A DNA stretch of 64,000 bases from an uncultured Rubrobacteraceae bacterium (GTDB taxonomy: Bacteria > Actinomycetota > Rubrobacteria > Rubrobacterales > Rubrobacteraceae), in contig CADCVH010000010.1 in assembly GCA_902806085.1 (NCBI GenBank), positions 1 through 64,000 on the forward strand, read 5' to 3'. The number at the start of each line of letters is the position of its first letter. Positions within the stretch are counted from its first letter, which is position 1. This document shows positions 24,397 through 31,950 of the stretch, in pieces. Under the pieces are notes generated by a model that saw only the letters and a list, made by a program, of their open reading frames with translations, searched no databases and was not told the DNA's origin. The translations under genes were made by a program, and so were the position numbers.

Positions 24397-25521
24397 ATGA
24401 CGGGCGGCGTGGCGGTCGAGCACGAGCGGGCTTTAGCGGAGGTCCGGCGGATCACTTCGGCGGGGCTGGAGGGTCCGGAGCTGTTGCGGCGGGTGGCGGA
24501 GGGGCTGCGGCGCGCGGTGCCGTTCGACGCCTACTGCGCCTCCACCGTGGACCCCGCCAGCAACCTCATGACGCACGGCATCGCCGAGGGCATGGACGGG
24601 GGGAGCGGCGACGAGGGCGAGACCTTCCTGGACCGCGTCTACTTCGAGGAGGACCTGCACCAGACCCGCGCTATGCTCCGCGAGGGCCGCCCGGTGCAGC
24701 TCCTCTCCCGGTCCACCGGGGGCAGGCTCGACCGCAGCCTGCGCTACCGCGAGCTCCTGAGGCCCCTGGGGTTCGCCCACGAGCTCGGCGGCATCTTCGC
24801 CGACGGGAGCGCCTGGGGCGGGATGGACCTCATCCGCGGCGCGGACGTGCCGGACTTTACCGACCGCGAGGTCGCGCTCGTGCGCCGGGTCGCCCCGCAC
24901 GTGGGCGCGGGGCTCAAGGCCGCCGCGCTCCGCTCCGGGGCGGACGCCGGGCGGGACGACCCCGAGACGGTCCCCGGCGTGATCAACCTCGGCCCAGACG
25001 GAACGGTGATCTCCCACACCCCCGCCGCCGAGCGCTGGCTACGGGACCTCGAAGACCTGCACCCCGCCTGGCGCGGGGGCCCGACCCCGATCCCGGTGAG
25101 GATGGTCGCCGGCGCGCTCGGGCGCTCCCTCGACCCCGCATCCGATGGGGATACGGGCCTCGTCCCGCGGGTGCGGGTCCGCGGGCGGTCGGGGCGTTGG
25201 ATCTCGCTCTACGCCTCCCGCGCAGAGCCTTCCGCCGGCCGTCCCGGCGAGACGGTCGTCGTCATCGAGCAGGCGAGACCCGAAGAAGTCGCCTGGCTCA
25301 ACGTGGCGGCCTACGGCCTGAGCCCCCGCGAAGAAGAGGTAGTCAGGCTCGTGGCGCGCGGCTGCTCGACCCGCGAGATCTCGACCGAGCTCTTCGTCTC
25401 CGGGCATACCGTCCAGCGGCACATCCAGAACGCGTTCGAGAAGGCCGGGGTCAGAAGTCGCGGGGAACTCGTCAAACGCCTCTTCTTCGAGAACCTGCTT
25501 CCCGGCGTATTCGGCGACTAG
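24397..25521 (+). CDS. LuxR-family transcription regulator with N-terminal GAF-like domain
   Basis: A 374-aa cytosolic regulator. Residues 1-180 look like a GAF-type sensory domain (VPFDAYCASTVDPASNLMTH); the C-terminal 65 residues are a LuxR helix-turn-helix: LSPREEEVVRLVARGCSTRE, STELFVSGHTVQRHIQNAFEKAGVRSR in sequence. No receiver domain is present, so it probably responds to a ligand rather than phosphorylation. Start ATG 24397 with GGGAGAAGGGG upstream. Its stop lies within the first bases of the IS5-like end at 25521. Confidence 0.82.
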   Translation: MTGGVAVEHERALAEVRRITSAGLEGPELLRRVAEGLRRAVPFDAYCASTVDPASNLMTHGIAEGMDGGSGDEGETFLDRVYFEEDLHQTRAMLREGRPVQLLSRSTGGRLDRSLRYRELLRPLGFAHELGGIFADGSAWGGMDLIRGADVPDFTDREVALVRRVAPHVGAGLKAAALRSGADAGRDDPETVPGVINLGPDGTVISHTPAAERWLRDLEDLHPAWRGGPTPIPVRMVAGALGRSLDPASDGDTGLVPRVRVRGRSGRWISLYASRAEPSAGRPGETVVVIEQARPEEVAWLNVAAYGLSPREEEVVRLVARGCSTREISTELFVSGHTVQRHIQNAFEKAGVRSRGELVKRLFFENLLPGVFGD

Positions 25522-25536
25522 GGCCTGTCTGGTGAA
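25521..25536 (+). repeat. IS5-like terminal inverted repeat, left copy
   Basis: GGGCCTGTCTGGTGAA matches, with one mismatch, the reverse complement of TTCACCAGACGGGCCC at 28050-28065. Such ends are typical of IS5-family elements. It begins on the last base of the LuxR gene stop codon. No transposase is found just inside it, so it is a solitary end or the boundary of a decayed composite element. Confidence 0.55.
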
Positions 25537-25853
25537 GGATCCTGGCTCCGTGCGCACGAAGTGCCAGACAGAGCCGGACCGGGGACTCGGAGTCCTTATC
25601 ACGGGGGGGGGAGGTGCGGCTAGCCCGCGCGGCCCGCTCAGCTGTGCTCCGAACCGTTTCCTTGCGACCCGTAGGGAAACCGCCACGGTAGAACGTGACG
25701 TAGACGTAAATGGTGATTGCCACCCGATCGGCACCGACGTTTGCCTTGGCCTTGCGCGAGCCGGCGGAGATCGGACGCGGCCACCCACGCAGACTTGCCC
25801 GGAGTGGGGGGCGAGAAGGCGCCGGCCGCCCGCGGAGTTCCGTCTAGTAGCCG
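25537..25853. other. Gene-poor stretch next to the IS-like end
   Basis: No convincing gene on either strand. The first 35 nt contain a second copy of the end core, CCAGACAG (25564-25571), that can pair with CTGTCTGG at 25525-25532. The remainder is lower in GC than the genes around it and contains short open frames without family features. Confidence 0.4.
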
Positions 25854-26717
25854 CTAGGCGGTACCCAGCGCTGCGGAACTGCCGGAGAAGCTCCGCGCAG
25901 AGCCGGCCACGGGCAACCGCGCAAGACGATCGTCGTCCTCGGAACCGGGCCTCGCGGTGAACACCAGGAGCTTCTCGGTGGGGTTCTCTGCGGTCAAGAC
26001 CTGACATTCGAGGGTAAGAGTTCCAACGAGCGGGTGTACAAAACGCTTCAGGTTACCGGCGCGGCCCGCCACCTCGTGGCGCTCCCACAGCGCGGCGAAC
26101 TCGTCGCTTTCGCGCAGCAGACGGTCGACCAGCTCGCGGGCTTCGGGGTCGTCGCCGGCATGGCCATGTGCGGCCCGCAGCAACGAGACGAGGCAGCGCG
26201 AGTGCAGCGGGTGATCTTCCTCCGGATGGACGCGGCTCTCGGCGGGGTCCGTGAACCACCGGTAGACGGCGCTGCTCCGCGGGCCGGTGTGGCGCGTCTG
26301 CACGCCGACAAGCGCCTCGGCCAGCGGGTTCTGGCTCAGTATCACGCCGAGGTCGGAGACGATCTGCGCCGGGGCGTCTAGACCTTCGAGAACGCGCTGT
26401 AGCCCCGGGCTCGCGTGGTCGGTTCGCAGGGTTCTGGGCGGCGCGGTGTGCCCGGCAAGCGCGTACAGATGGTCGCGCTCGTCCCGGGTGAGCCGCAGCG
26501 CGCGGGAGAGCGCCGCGGAAGTCTGCTCCGATGGGCGAGAGCCGCGCCGCTGCTCGAGGCGGGCGTAGAAGTCGGTCGAGATGTGCGCCAGCCCGGCGAC
26601 TTCTTCCCGGCGCAGACCGCGCGTGCGCCGCCGCGCCCCGGCGCTCAGGCCGACGTCTCCCGGCCGCAGCGCCGCGCGCCGGCGCCTGAGGAAATCCGCC
26701 AACTCGTCTCGGTTCAT
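25854..26717 (-). CDS. XRE-type helix-turn-helix regulator with MmyB-like ligand domain
   Basis: A 287-aa protein. N-terminal HTH: FLRRRRAALRPGDVGL, RRTRGLRREEVAGLAHIST, DFYARLEQRRGSRPSEQT, ALSRALRLTRDERDHLYAL. The rest matches the MmyB-like ligand-binding domain (AQIVSDLGVILSQNPLAEAL, RWFTDPAESRVHPEED, RFVHPLVGTLTLECQVL). In actinobacteria such regulators sit divergent to an oxidoreductase and repress it. Here the target would be the aldo/keto reductase, with a perfect 10-7-10 inverted repeat between them. Start ATG 26717. Confidence 0.87.
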   Translation of the reverse strand: MNRDELADFLRRRRAALRPGDVGLSAGARRRTRGLRREEVAGLAHISTDFYARLEQRRGSRPSEQTSAALSRALRLTRDERDHLYALAGHTAPPRTLRTDHASPGLQRVLEGLDAPAQIVSDLGVILSQNPLAEALVGVQTRHTGPRSSAVYRWFTDPAESRVHPEEDHPLHSRCLVSLLRAAHGHAGDDPEARELVDRLLRESDEFAALWERHEVAGRAGNLKRFVHPLVGTLTLECQVLTAENPTEKLLVFTARPGSEDDDRLARLPVAGSARSFSGSSAALGTA

Positions 26718-26745
26718 GCGGCGATTGTATAACCGCGCGGCCCCT

Positions 26746-26772
26746 TATCCAGGGATAGCCTGTCCCTGGATA
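26746..26772. promoter_or_regulatory. Operator-like inverted repeat between regulator and aldo/keto reductase
   Basis: TATCCAGGGA (26746-26755), 7-nt spacer, TCCCTGGATA (26763-26772): a perfect 10-bp inverted repeat in the 136-bp divergent gap, 29 nt from the regulator ATG and 81 nt from the reductase ATG. It is well placed to repress both promoters. Confidence 0.65.
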
Positions 26773-26853
26773 CACTGGCCCCTGATCGCATCCGTCCGCC
26801 GGGGACATAATGGTCGACAGACCGAGCCAAAACGTGACAGGAGAATAATTCTC

Positions 26854-27729
26854 ATGGCAGCAAACACACTTCCGGGCGGGACGTTCACCATGGCCGGGGA
26901 CCTTACGGTCACCCGCGTGGGCTACGGCGCGATGCAACTGGGCGGCCTGCCGGCGTACGGCCCGCCGCCCGTCGACCGCGACGCCGCCATCGCCGTGCTG
27001 CGCGAGGCGGTGGAGCTGGGCATCACCCACATCGACACCGCCGACGCATACGGCCCGCACGTCACCAACGAGTTCATCCGGGAGGCGCTCGCGCCGTACC
27101 CGGACGATCTGCGCATAGCGACCAAGGTCGGGCCGCTGCGGGATGCCGGGGGCAACTACCCCCCCGAGGCACAGGTCCCCGGGCAGCTGCGCGAGCAGGT
27201 CCACTCCAACCTGGAGAACCTGGGACTGGAGGCGCTCGACGTGGTCAACCTGCGGGTCGGCGGTCCCGTGGGGCCCGAGGCGGGGTCGATCGCCGGGCCG
27301 TTCGAGGCACTGGCCGAGATGCAGCGGGAGGGGCTGATAGAGCGCCTCGGCGTAAGCAACGTCGATGCCGAACAGGTCGCCGAGGCGGGGTCGATCGCGC
27401 CCATCGTCTGCGTGCAGAACTTCTACAACATCGCAAACCGGGCCGACGACGGATTGATCGACTCGCTGGCCGCCCAGGGCATCGCCTACGTGCCCTACTT
27501 CCCCCTCGGCGGCTATTCTCCGGTGCAGTCCGACACGCTGCGATCGGTCGCGGAGCGTCTGGAGGCCACGCCGATGGCCGTCGCCCTCGCCTGGCTTTTG
27601 CGGCGCTCGGAGAACGTCCTGCTCATCCCCGGCACCTCGTCCGTCGCGCACCTGCGCGAGAACGTCGCCGGCGCGGCACTGACCCTTCCCGAGGACGAGT
27701 TGGCCGAGCTTGACGGGATCGCCGCGTAA
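26854..27729 (+). CDS. Aldo/keto reductase
   Basis: A 291-aa NADPH-type (beta/alpha)8 oxidoreductase. Start ATG 26854 with AGGAGA about 10 nt upstream; a longer frame from 26581 crosses the operator and the regulator start and is rejected. Catalytic Asp and Tyr are in HIDTADAYG (about 49-57), Lys in RIATKVG; the usual histidine position falls in VVNLRVGG, where Asn replaces it, as in the group of actinobacterial reductases with a VVNLR motif. C-terminal LIPGTSSVAHLREN binds cofactor. Likely induced when the neighbouring regulator senses its ligand. Confidence 0.87.
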   Translation: MAANTLPGGTFTMAGDLTVTRVGYGAMQLGGLPAYGPPPVDRDAAIAVLREAVELGITHIDTADAYGPHVTNEFIREALAPYPDDLRIATKVGPLRDAGGNYPPEAQVPGQLREQVHSNLENLGLEALDVVNLRVGGPVGPEAGSIAGPFEALAEMQREGLIERLGVSNVDAEQVAEAGSIAPIVCVQNFYNIANRADDGLIDSLAAQGIAYVPYFPLGGYSPVQSDTLRSVAERLEATPMAVALAWLLRRSENVLLIPGTSSVAHLRENVAGAALTLPEDELAELDGIAA

Positions 27730-27740
27730 GCGCAACTGCC

Positions 27741-27931
27741 GACCAACCAGCGGTCGGGCTCATCGGCCCGGGCGATCGGGGACTGCCCCTGGCGACCGCC
27801 GTCGCCGAGGCGGGCTACCCCCTGCACGCTTCCTGTCCGCCGCGGGTGAAGCCGTCTGCCTGCGCGTCGGCATCGATGAAGACGTCACGCAGTTTGTTGC
27901 CAGCGGGCTGCTCCGAGGTCTGCGCGGAAGC
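27741..27931 (+). pseudogene. Remnant of an NAD-binding 3-hydroxyisobutyrate/6-phosphogluconate-type dehydrogenase
   Basis: Two pieces in different frames: VGLIGPGDRGLPLATAVAEA (27753-27812, Rossmann GxGxxG region of the family) and, one frame over, AAGEAVCLRVGIDEDVTQFV with SGLLRGLRGS (27830-27931). Together they match the N-terminal half of the beta-hydroxyacid dehydrogenase family. A frameshift lies at about 27830, and the gene is cut off by transposase sequence soon after. No function is expected. Confidence 0.55.
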
Positions 27932-27947
27932 CAGCGTAGGCGTCCTC

Positions 27948-28065
27948 GACGCTCAATGGAGGGGCGTTGCCACCCGCTACGAGAAGAGGGCGTGCAACTA
28001 TCGGGCTGGAGTCATCGTCGCGTCCCTGGTGATCTGGCTTGCCTCGTGATTCACCAGACGGGCCC
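27948..28065 (+). mobile_element. Right end of an IS5-family insertion sequence
   Basis: The last 33 codons of an IS5-type transposase (AQWRGVATRYEKRACNYRAG then VIVASLVIWLAS, stop 28047-28049) are followed at once by the terminal repeat TTCACCAGACGGGCCC (28050-28065). The catalytic DDE part and left end are missing. The TRYEKRAxNY-to-IxWL pattern is the usual IS5/IS427 C-terminus. The element probably broke the dehydrogenase gene just upstream. Confidence 0.65.
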
Positions 28066-28134
28066 TAGGCAAGGACCGGCTCCGGACCACGAGGTTTACG
28101 GGGCCGGACACCGGGCGGTTTGCCGCGGCGCGGA

Positions 28135-28140
28135 TAGAAT
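28135..28140 (+). promoter_or_regulatory. -10 element (TAGAAT) of the PPOX gene
   Basis: TAGAAT lies 27 nt before the start codon; the leader contains ACAGGAGG. It sits just outside the IS5 right end. No good -35 hexamer is seen. Confidence 0.4.
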
Positions 28141-28167
28141 CCGGTCCAAAACGACAGGAGGCGGCGC

Positions 28168-28596
28168 GTGGCACGCGAGATGAACACCGAAGAGTACCGG
28201 GATTTCTTGCTCGGAAGCATAAGGACGGCGACCCTGGCGACGGTGCGGGCAGACGGGCGGCCGCACGCCGCCCCGATCTGGTACGGCCTCGACGGTGAGA
28301 CGTTCGTCTTTATGACGGGCGAGGACACGGTGAAGGCCAGGAACATGCGTGGGGAGCCCCGAGTTAGCCTATGCATCGACGACGAGAGGCCGCCCTTCCA
28401 CTTCGTCATCGTGGAGGGCACGGCGGAGCTCGCCGCCGACGACCCGGAGATGCTCCGCTGGTCGACCAGCATCGGCGGGCGCTACATGGGCGAGGAGCAG
28501 GCCGAGGCCTTCGGCCGCCGCAACGCCGTGCCGGGCGAGCTGCTCGTGCGCGTCACGCCCAAGAAGGTGCTCGCGTACCTGAACATCGCCGACTAG
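28168..28596 (+). CDS. PPOX-class flavin/F420-dependent oxidoreductase
   Basis: A 142-aa split-barrel protein of the pyridoxamine-phosphate-oxidase superfamily. Start GTG 28168, with ACAGGAGG 8 nt upstream. Motifs: RTATLATVRADGRPHAAPIWYGLDG at residues 19-43, TVKARNMRGEPRVSLCIDD for cofactor phosphate binding, and VRVTPKKVLAYLN at the end. Actinobacterial members commonly use F420 to reduce small substrates. It could alternatively bind FMN or haem; the sequence does not decide. No operon partner is obvious; the NUDIX gene 49 nt downstream has its own promoter. Confidence 0.82.
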   Translation: MAREMNTEEYRDFLLGSIRTATLATVRADGRPHAAPIWYGLDGETFVFMTGEDTVKARNMRGEPRVSLCIDDERPPFHFVIVEGTAELAADDPEMLRWSTSIGGRYMGEEQAEAFGRRNAVPGELLVRVTPKKVLAYLNIAD

Positions 28597-28630
28597 GCGT
28601 CCAACCGGCGAGCTTTCCCGGCCGGTGCGT

Positions 28631-28636
28631 TATTAT
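28631..28636 (+). promoter_or_regulatory. -10 element (TATTAT) of the NUDIX gene, leaderless
   Basis: TATTAT ends 9 nt before ATG 28646, so the expected transcription start falls at or next to the start codon, and no ribosome site is present. Confidence 0.45.
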
Positions 28637-28645
28637 CCCGGGATC

Positions 28646-29329
28646 ATGGACGGGGCCGGGGAGATCGGGGACAGGGGCGCGGGCGCCGGGGAGTTGCTGC
28701 GATCCGCGCTGGCCAAGCCGCTCGATGGGTGGCGCGAGGTCTACGAGAGCTTCTCGCCGGTGGATCTGGAGACGGGGGAGAGGCGCGGGAGGGTGCCGCC
28801 GCCGGGCACGGACTCCCGGAGGGCCGCCGTGCTCGTGCCGGTGCTCCTGGAGCCCGAGGGGCCGCGGCTCGTCTACACGGTGAGGAGGGGCGATCTCCAG
28901 GACCACGCCGGCCAAATCTCCTTCCCCGGCGGCGGCATGGACCCTTCCGACGCCTCGCTTATGGAGACCGCCCTGCGCGAGGCGGAGGAGGAGATAGACC
29001 TGAGGAGGAACCTCGTCGAGATCGTCGGCGAGCTGGAGGAGATGTACATACCCCCATCCAACTTCAGGGTCAGCCCGTTCGTTGGTCTCCTGCCCGCCGA
29101 GGCCGAGATGGTCCTCGCCCCCGACGAGGTCGAGGAGATCTTTACGGTCTCCATCGAGGAGCTTCTCGCCCCCAAAACCTTCCGGAGGGTCCTCTGGCGC
29201 CGCGACGGCCGCGACTACGAGGTACCCGTCTTCGCCGTCGAGGGGTCGCGGCGCGAGATCTGGGGCGCCACGGCCGCCATGACCGCCGCCCTCCTGGTCC
29301 GCCTGGGCTGGGACGGATACCGCGCCTGA
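28646..29329 (+). CDS. NUDIX hydrolase, CoA-pyrophosphatase type
   Basis: A 227-aa cytosolic hydrolase. ATG 28646 is favoured over GTG 28625, which lies before the -10 hexamer. The region QISFPGGGMDPSD then LMETALREAEEEIDL fits the CoA-diphosphatase NUDIX group (LREAEEEIG-L), with Asp in place of the Gly that usually ends the box. Upstream AAVLVPVLL and downstream YIPPSNFRVSPFVGLL also match that group. Predicted to cleave CoA or related nucleotides to phosphopantetheine-type products using Mg2+ or Mn2+. The unusual box ending deserves an activity check. Confidence 0.85.
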   Translation: MDGAGEIGDRGAGAGELLRSALAKPLDGWREVYESFSPVDLETGERRGRVPPPGTDSRRAAVLVPVLLEPEGPRLVYTVRRGDLQDHAGQISFPGGGMDPSDASLMETALREAEEEIDLRRNLVEIVGELEEMYIPPSNFRVSPFVGLLPAEAEMVLAPDEVEEIFTVSIEELLAPKTFRRVLWRRDGRDYEVPVFAVEGSRREIWGATAAMTAALLVRLGWDGYRA

Positions 29330-29392
29330 CGCCGATTTCGGCAACACGCGCGGAGTGTGCGCGAGGTCCCGCTCCGCACCGCCGCGGCCTGC

Positions 29393-29398
29393 TAGATT
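29393..29398 (+). promoter_or_regulatory. -10 element (TAGATT) of the MFS gene, leaderless
   Basis: TAGATT ends 8 nt before GTG 29407, with no ribosome site between, fitting a leaderless transcript. Confidence 0.4.
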
Positions 29399-29406
29399 CC
29401 CTTTTC

Positions 29407-30588
29407 GTGTCTTCCGCGGAGGGAACAGGGCCGGAACGCAAGGTCTACAAGGACCACAACCTGCACGTGCTCTGGGGCGTCACGCTTATGGCGGTGCTCG
29501 GGGTTTCGAGCGTGACGCCCGCTTTTCCGGCCATCTCGCGGGAGTTCGGCATCTCGGGCGGGCAGGTGGGGTTGCTCATCACGGTCTTTACCCTTCCCGG
29601 CATCGTGCTGACGCCGGTGCTCGGGGTGCTCTCGGACCGCTTCGGGCGGAAGAAGATCCTGGTCCCCGCCCTCCTCCTCTTCGGCGTGGCCGGGGGGGCT
29701 TGCGTCTTTGCCCGCGACTTCCAGCTCTTGCTGTTATTGCGGGCCTTTCAGGGGATGGGGGCCGCGGCGTTGGGTACCTTGAACGTCACCGTGATCGGGG
29801 ACATCTACGGCGGACGCGAACGCTCGGCGGCCTTCGGCTACAACTCGAGCGTCCTCTCCGTCGGCACCGCGAGTTATCCGGCCGTCGGCGGCGTGCTCGC
29901 GACGTTCGGGTGGTTCTACCCGTTCGCCCTGCCGGTGGTCGCCATCCCCATCGGCGTGCTCGTCCTCTTCTCGCTGCACAACCCGGAACCGCTGAACGAG
30001 CAGGGACTGAAAGAGTACTTCGGGAGCGTGTGGGGGCACCTGCGCGACAGGGAGGTGCTCGGCCTGATCGGGGCCTCCCTCATGACGTTCATCATCCTCT
30101 TCGGCCCGCAGCTCTCCTACCTCCCCATCTTGATGAACGACCGCTTCGACGCCCCTTCCTACGTGATCGGGGCCGTCCTCTCCGGCGCCTCCCTGACCAC
30201 CGCCCTCGTCTCCACCCAACTCGGCCGCCTGACCGGCCGCTTTGACGAAAAGACCCTCCTCAAAACCTCGTTCTCCCTCTACGCCGCCGCCCTCGCCCTC
30301 GTTGCCGTCGCGCCCACCCTTCCCCTCCTCCTCGTCCCGGCCGTCCTCTTCGGCGTCGCCCAGGGTATCAACCTCCCCAACGTCTTCTCCCTCCTAAACT
30401 CCCACGCCCCGAACGAGAACCGCGGCGCCTTCATGGCGACCAACGGCATGTCCCTGCGCACCGGCCAGACCATAGGCCCCCTCCTGATGGCCACCCTCGC
30501 CGGAACCCTCGGCCTTACGAACGCCTACCTCGCCTCCGCCGCAATAGCACTCGCCGCCTTCCTTCTCGTCCTCGCCTTCGTCCGCTAG
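29407..30588 (+). CDS. MFS transporter (drug:H+ antiporter 1-like)
   Basis: A 393-aa protein with about 12 helices. Start GTG 29407 follows a leaderless-type -10. Motif A of the superfamily is visible after helix 2, GVLSDRFGRKKILVPAL; helix 4-5 has LLRAFQGMGAAALGTLNVTV, and motif C-like GYNSSVLSVGTASYPAVGG follows. The arrangement matches bicyclomycin/tetracycline-type proton-driven exporters, but substrate cannot be predicted. GC3 rises strongly in the second half, where codons ending in C dominate, without a break in the frame. Confidence 0.82.
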   Translation: MSSAEGTGPERKVYKDHNLHVLWGVTLMAVLGVSSVTPAFPAISREFGISGGQVGLLITVFTLPGIVLTPVLGVLSDRFGRKKILVPALLLFGVAGGACVFARDFQLLLLLRAFQGMGAAALGTLNVTVIGDIYGGRERSAAFGYNSSVLSVGTASYPAVGGVLATFGWFYPFALPVVAIPIGVLVLFSLHNPEPLNEQGLKEYFGSVWGHLRDREVLGLIGASLMTFIILFGPQLSYLPILMNDRFDAPSYVIGAVLSGASLTTALVSTQLGRLTGRFDEKTLLKTSFSLYAAALALVAVAPTLPLLLVPAVLFGVAQGINLPNVFSLLNSHAPNENRGAFMATNGMSLRTGQTIGPLLMATLAGTLGLTNAYLASAAIALAAFLLVLAFVR

Positions 30589-30636
30589 GACACGACCCGC
30601 CCCCGACCCTTGCTCCCGCCGCCCGCGTCTGTTACC

Positions 30637-30660
30637 TTACGATGTAAATTTACGTTGTAA
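30637..30660. promoter_or_regulatory. TetR-style operator upstream of the PLP/GlpD-like pair
   Basis: Half sites TTACGATGTAAA and TTTACGTTGTAA are inverted around the perfect centre GTAAATTTAC; the halves match at 10 of 12 positions. It stands out as an AT-rich 24-bp island 58 nt before the GTG of the PLP enzyme. The pattern is typical of TetR/AcrR operators, but no TetR gene is in the window. Confidence 0.6.
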
Positions 30661-30717
30661 GTAGAGCGTGGTTCTTGGGAGGTGGCCCGTATGGGGTGGT
30701 TAGAAGGAGGAGGCGCG

Positions 30718-31950
30718 GTGTACGTCCGCCATCGGATGGACGTGTCGTTGGGCGACATCTTGTTCGGGGCGGTGGCTTGCGCGGGGGCGTGGGGGCGGGA
30801 TCTGCTGGCGGCGCGAACGCTGGGGCTGTGCGGGGCTGGGGGAGGCGGGATCGTCTGCCTCTCCGTGCGGACTGGGTGGGATCTGTGGCTCGGGGCTGCG
30901 GGGTTACGGGAGGGTGACGACGTCCTGATGTCTGCGGTAACGCACCCGGAAATGGCTCGCATCGCCCGGTTGCGCGGTCTGCGGGTCGTTCCGGTTGACC
31001 TGGACCGGGAGACGCTCGCGCCGAGGCCGAAAGACCTGGAGGCCGCGTTGACGCCGCGTACTCGCGCGGTGCTCGTCGCCCGCCTTTTCGGGGGACGGGT
31101 GGACCTCGCCCCGATCTCCCGATTCTGTAGAGCGCACGGGCTGCCGCTGGTCGAAGACTGCGCCCAGGCCTTCGCCGGCCCCGACGAGGTGGGCCATCCG
31201 GATGCCGACGTGTCCATGTACAGCTTCGGGACGCTCAAGACCGCCACAGCCTTCGGGGCCGCGGTGCTGCGGGTGCGGGACGCCTCGGTGCTCGGACGGA
31301 TGCGGGCGACGGAGGCCGGTTATCCGGTGCAGGCCCGGTTCGAGTACGCCGGAAAGCTGTTCAAGGGACTTCTCCTCATTGTCGCCTCCAGGCCCAGGGT
31401 GTACGGGGTTCTGGTCCGGGCTTGCTCGCGCTTCGGGTTGGACCTCGACGGGCTGGTGGACCTGGCGACGAAGTCTCACCCTGCGGGCGTGTCGGGCGGG
31501 GAATTGCTGCGGCGGCTCAGGCGCAGGCCTTGCGCGCCACTGCTCTCCCTCCTGCGCCGGCGCCTGGAGCGCTTCGACCCGGACAGGCTCGCCGCCCGAA
31601 TCGTGGCGGGAGAACGGCTCTCGGACGCGCTCGGGCCCTGCGTGGTGCGGCCGGGGGCCGGTCAGATAGGGGGGACGTACTGGATCTTTCCGGTTGTGGT
31701 CCGCGAACCGGATGGACTGGTAGAGGTTCTCCGCCGGAGAGGCTTCGACGCCAGCCGGGCGACGAGCAGCATCGTCGCGCTGCGTCCGCCGGACGGGGTC
31801 CCGGAGGCCCGCGAGGCGGTCGCCATGATGTCCGGGACCGTCTTTCTCCCGGCGCCGAAGGGGCTTCCCGAAAAAGAGATCCGCCGCCTCGCATCGGCGG
31901 TGGGCGAGCGTGCCGGACGGCAGCCCACCACCGGAAGGTTGACGGCATGA
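30718..31950 (+). CDS. PLP-dependent DegT/DnrJ-like aminotransferase
   Basis: A 410-aa fold-type I PLP protein. GTG 30718 is chosen because AAGGAGG lies 7 nt upstream; GTG 30682 or ATG 30691 would add up to 12 residues. Landmarks: LVEDCAQAFAGPDEVG with the Asp that binds the pyridine nitrogen, SMYSFGTLKTATAFGAAVL containing the putative Schiff-base Lys, and GGTYWIFPVVV near the end. DegT enzymes usually transaminate nucleotide keto-sugars, but no sugar-biosynthesis genes adjoin; instead it overlaps a GlpD-like gene by 4 nt (ATGA). Substrate unknown. Confidence 0.72.
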   Translation: MYVRHRMDVSLGDILFGAVACAGAWGRDLLAARTLGLCGAGGGGIVCLSVRTGWDLWLGAAGLREGDDVLMSAVTHPEMARIARLRGLRVVPVDLDRETLAPRPKDLEAALTPRTRAVLVARLFGGRVDLAPISRFCRAHGLPLVEDCAQAFAGPDEVGHPDADVSMYSFGTLKTATAFGAAVLRVRDASVLGRMRATEAGYPVQARFEYAGKLFKGLLLIVASRPRVYGVLVRACSRFGLDLDGLVDLATKSHPAGVSGGELLRRLRRRPCAPLLSLLRRRLERFDPDRLAARIVAGERLSDALGPCVVRPGAGQIGGTYWIFPVVVREPDGLVEVLRRRGFDASRATSSIVALRPPDGVPEAREAVAMMSGTVFLPAPKGLPEKEIRRLASAVGERAGRQPTTGRLTA

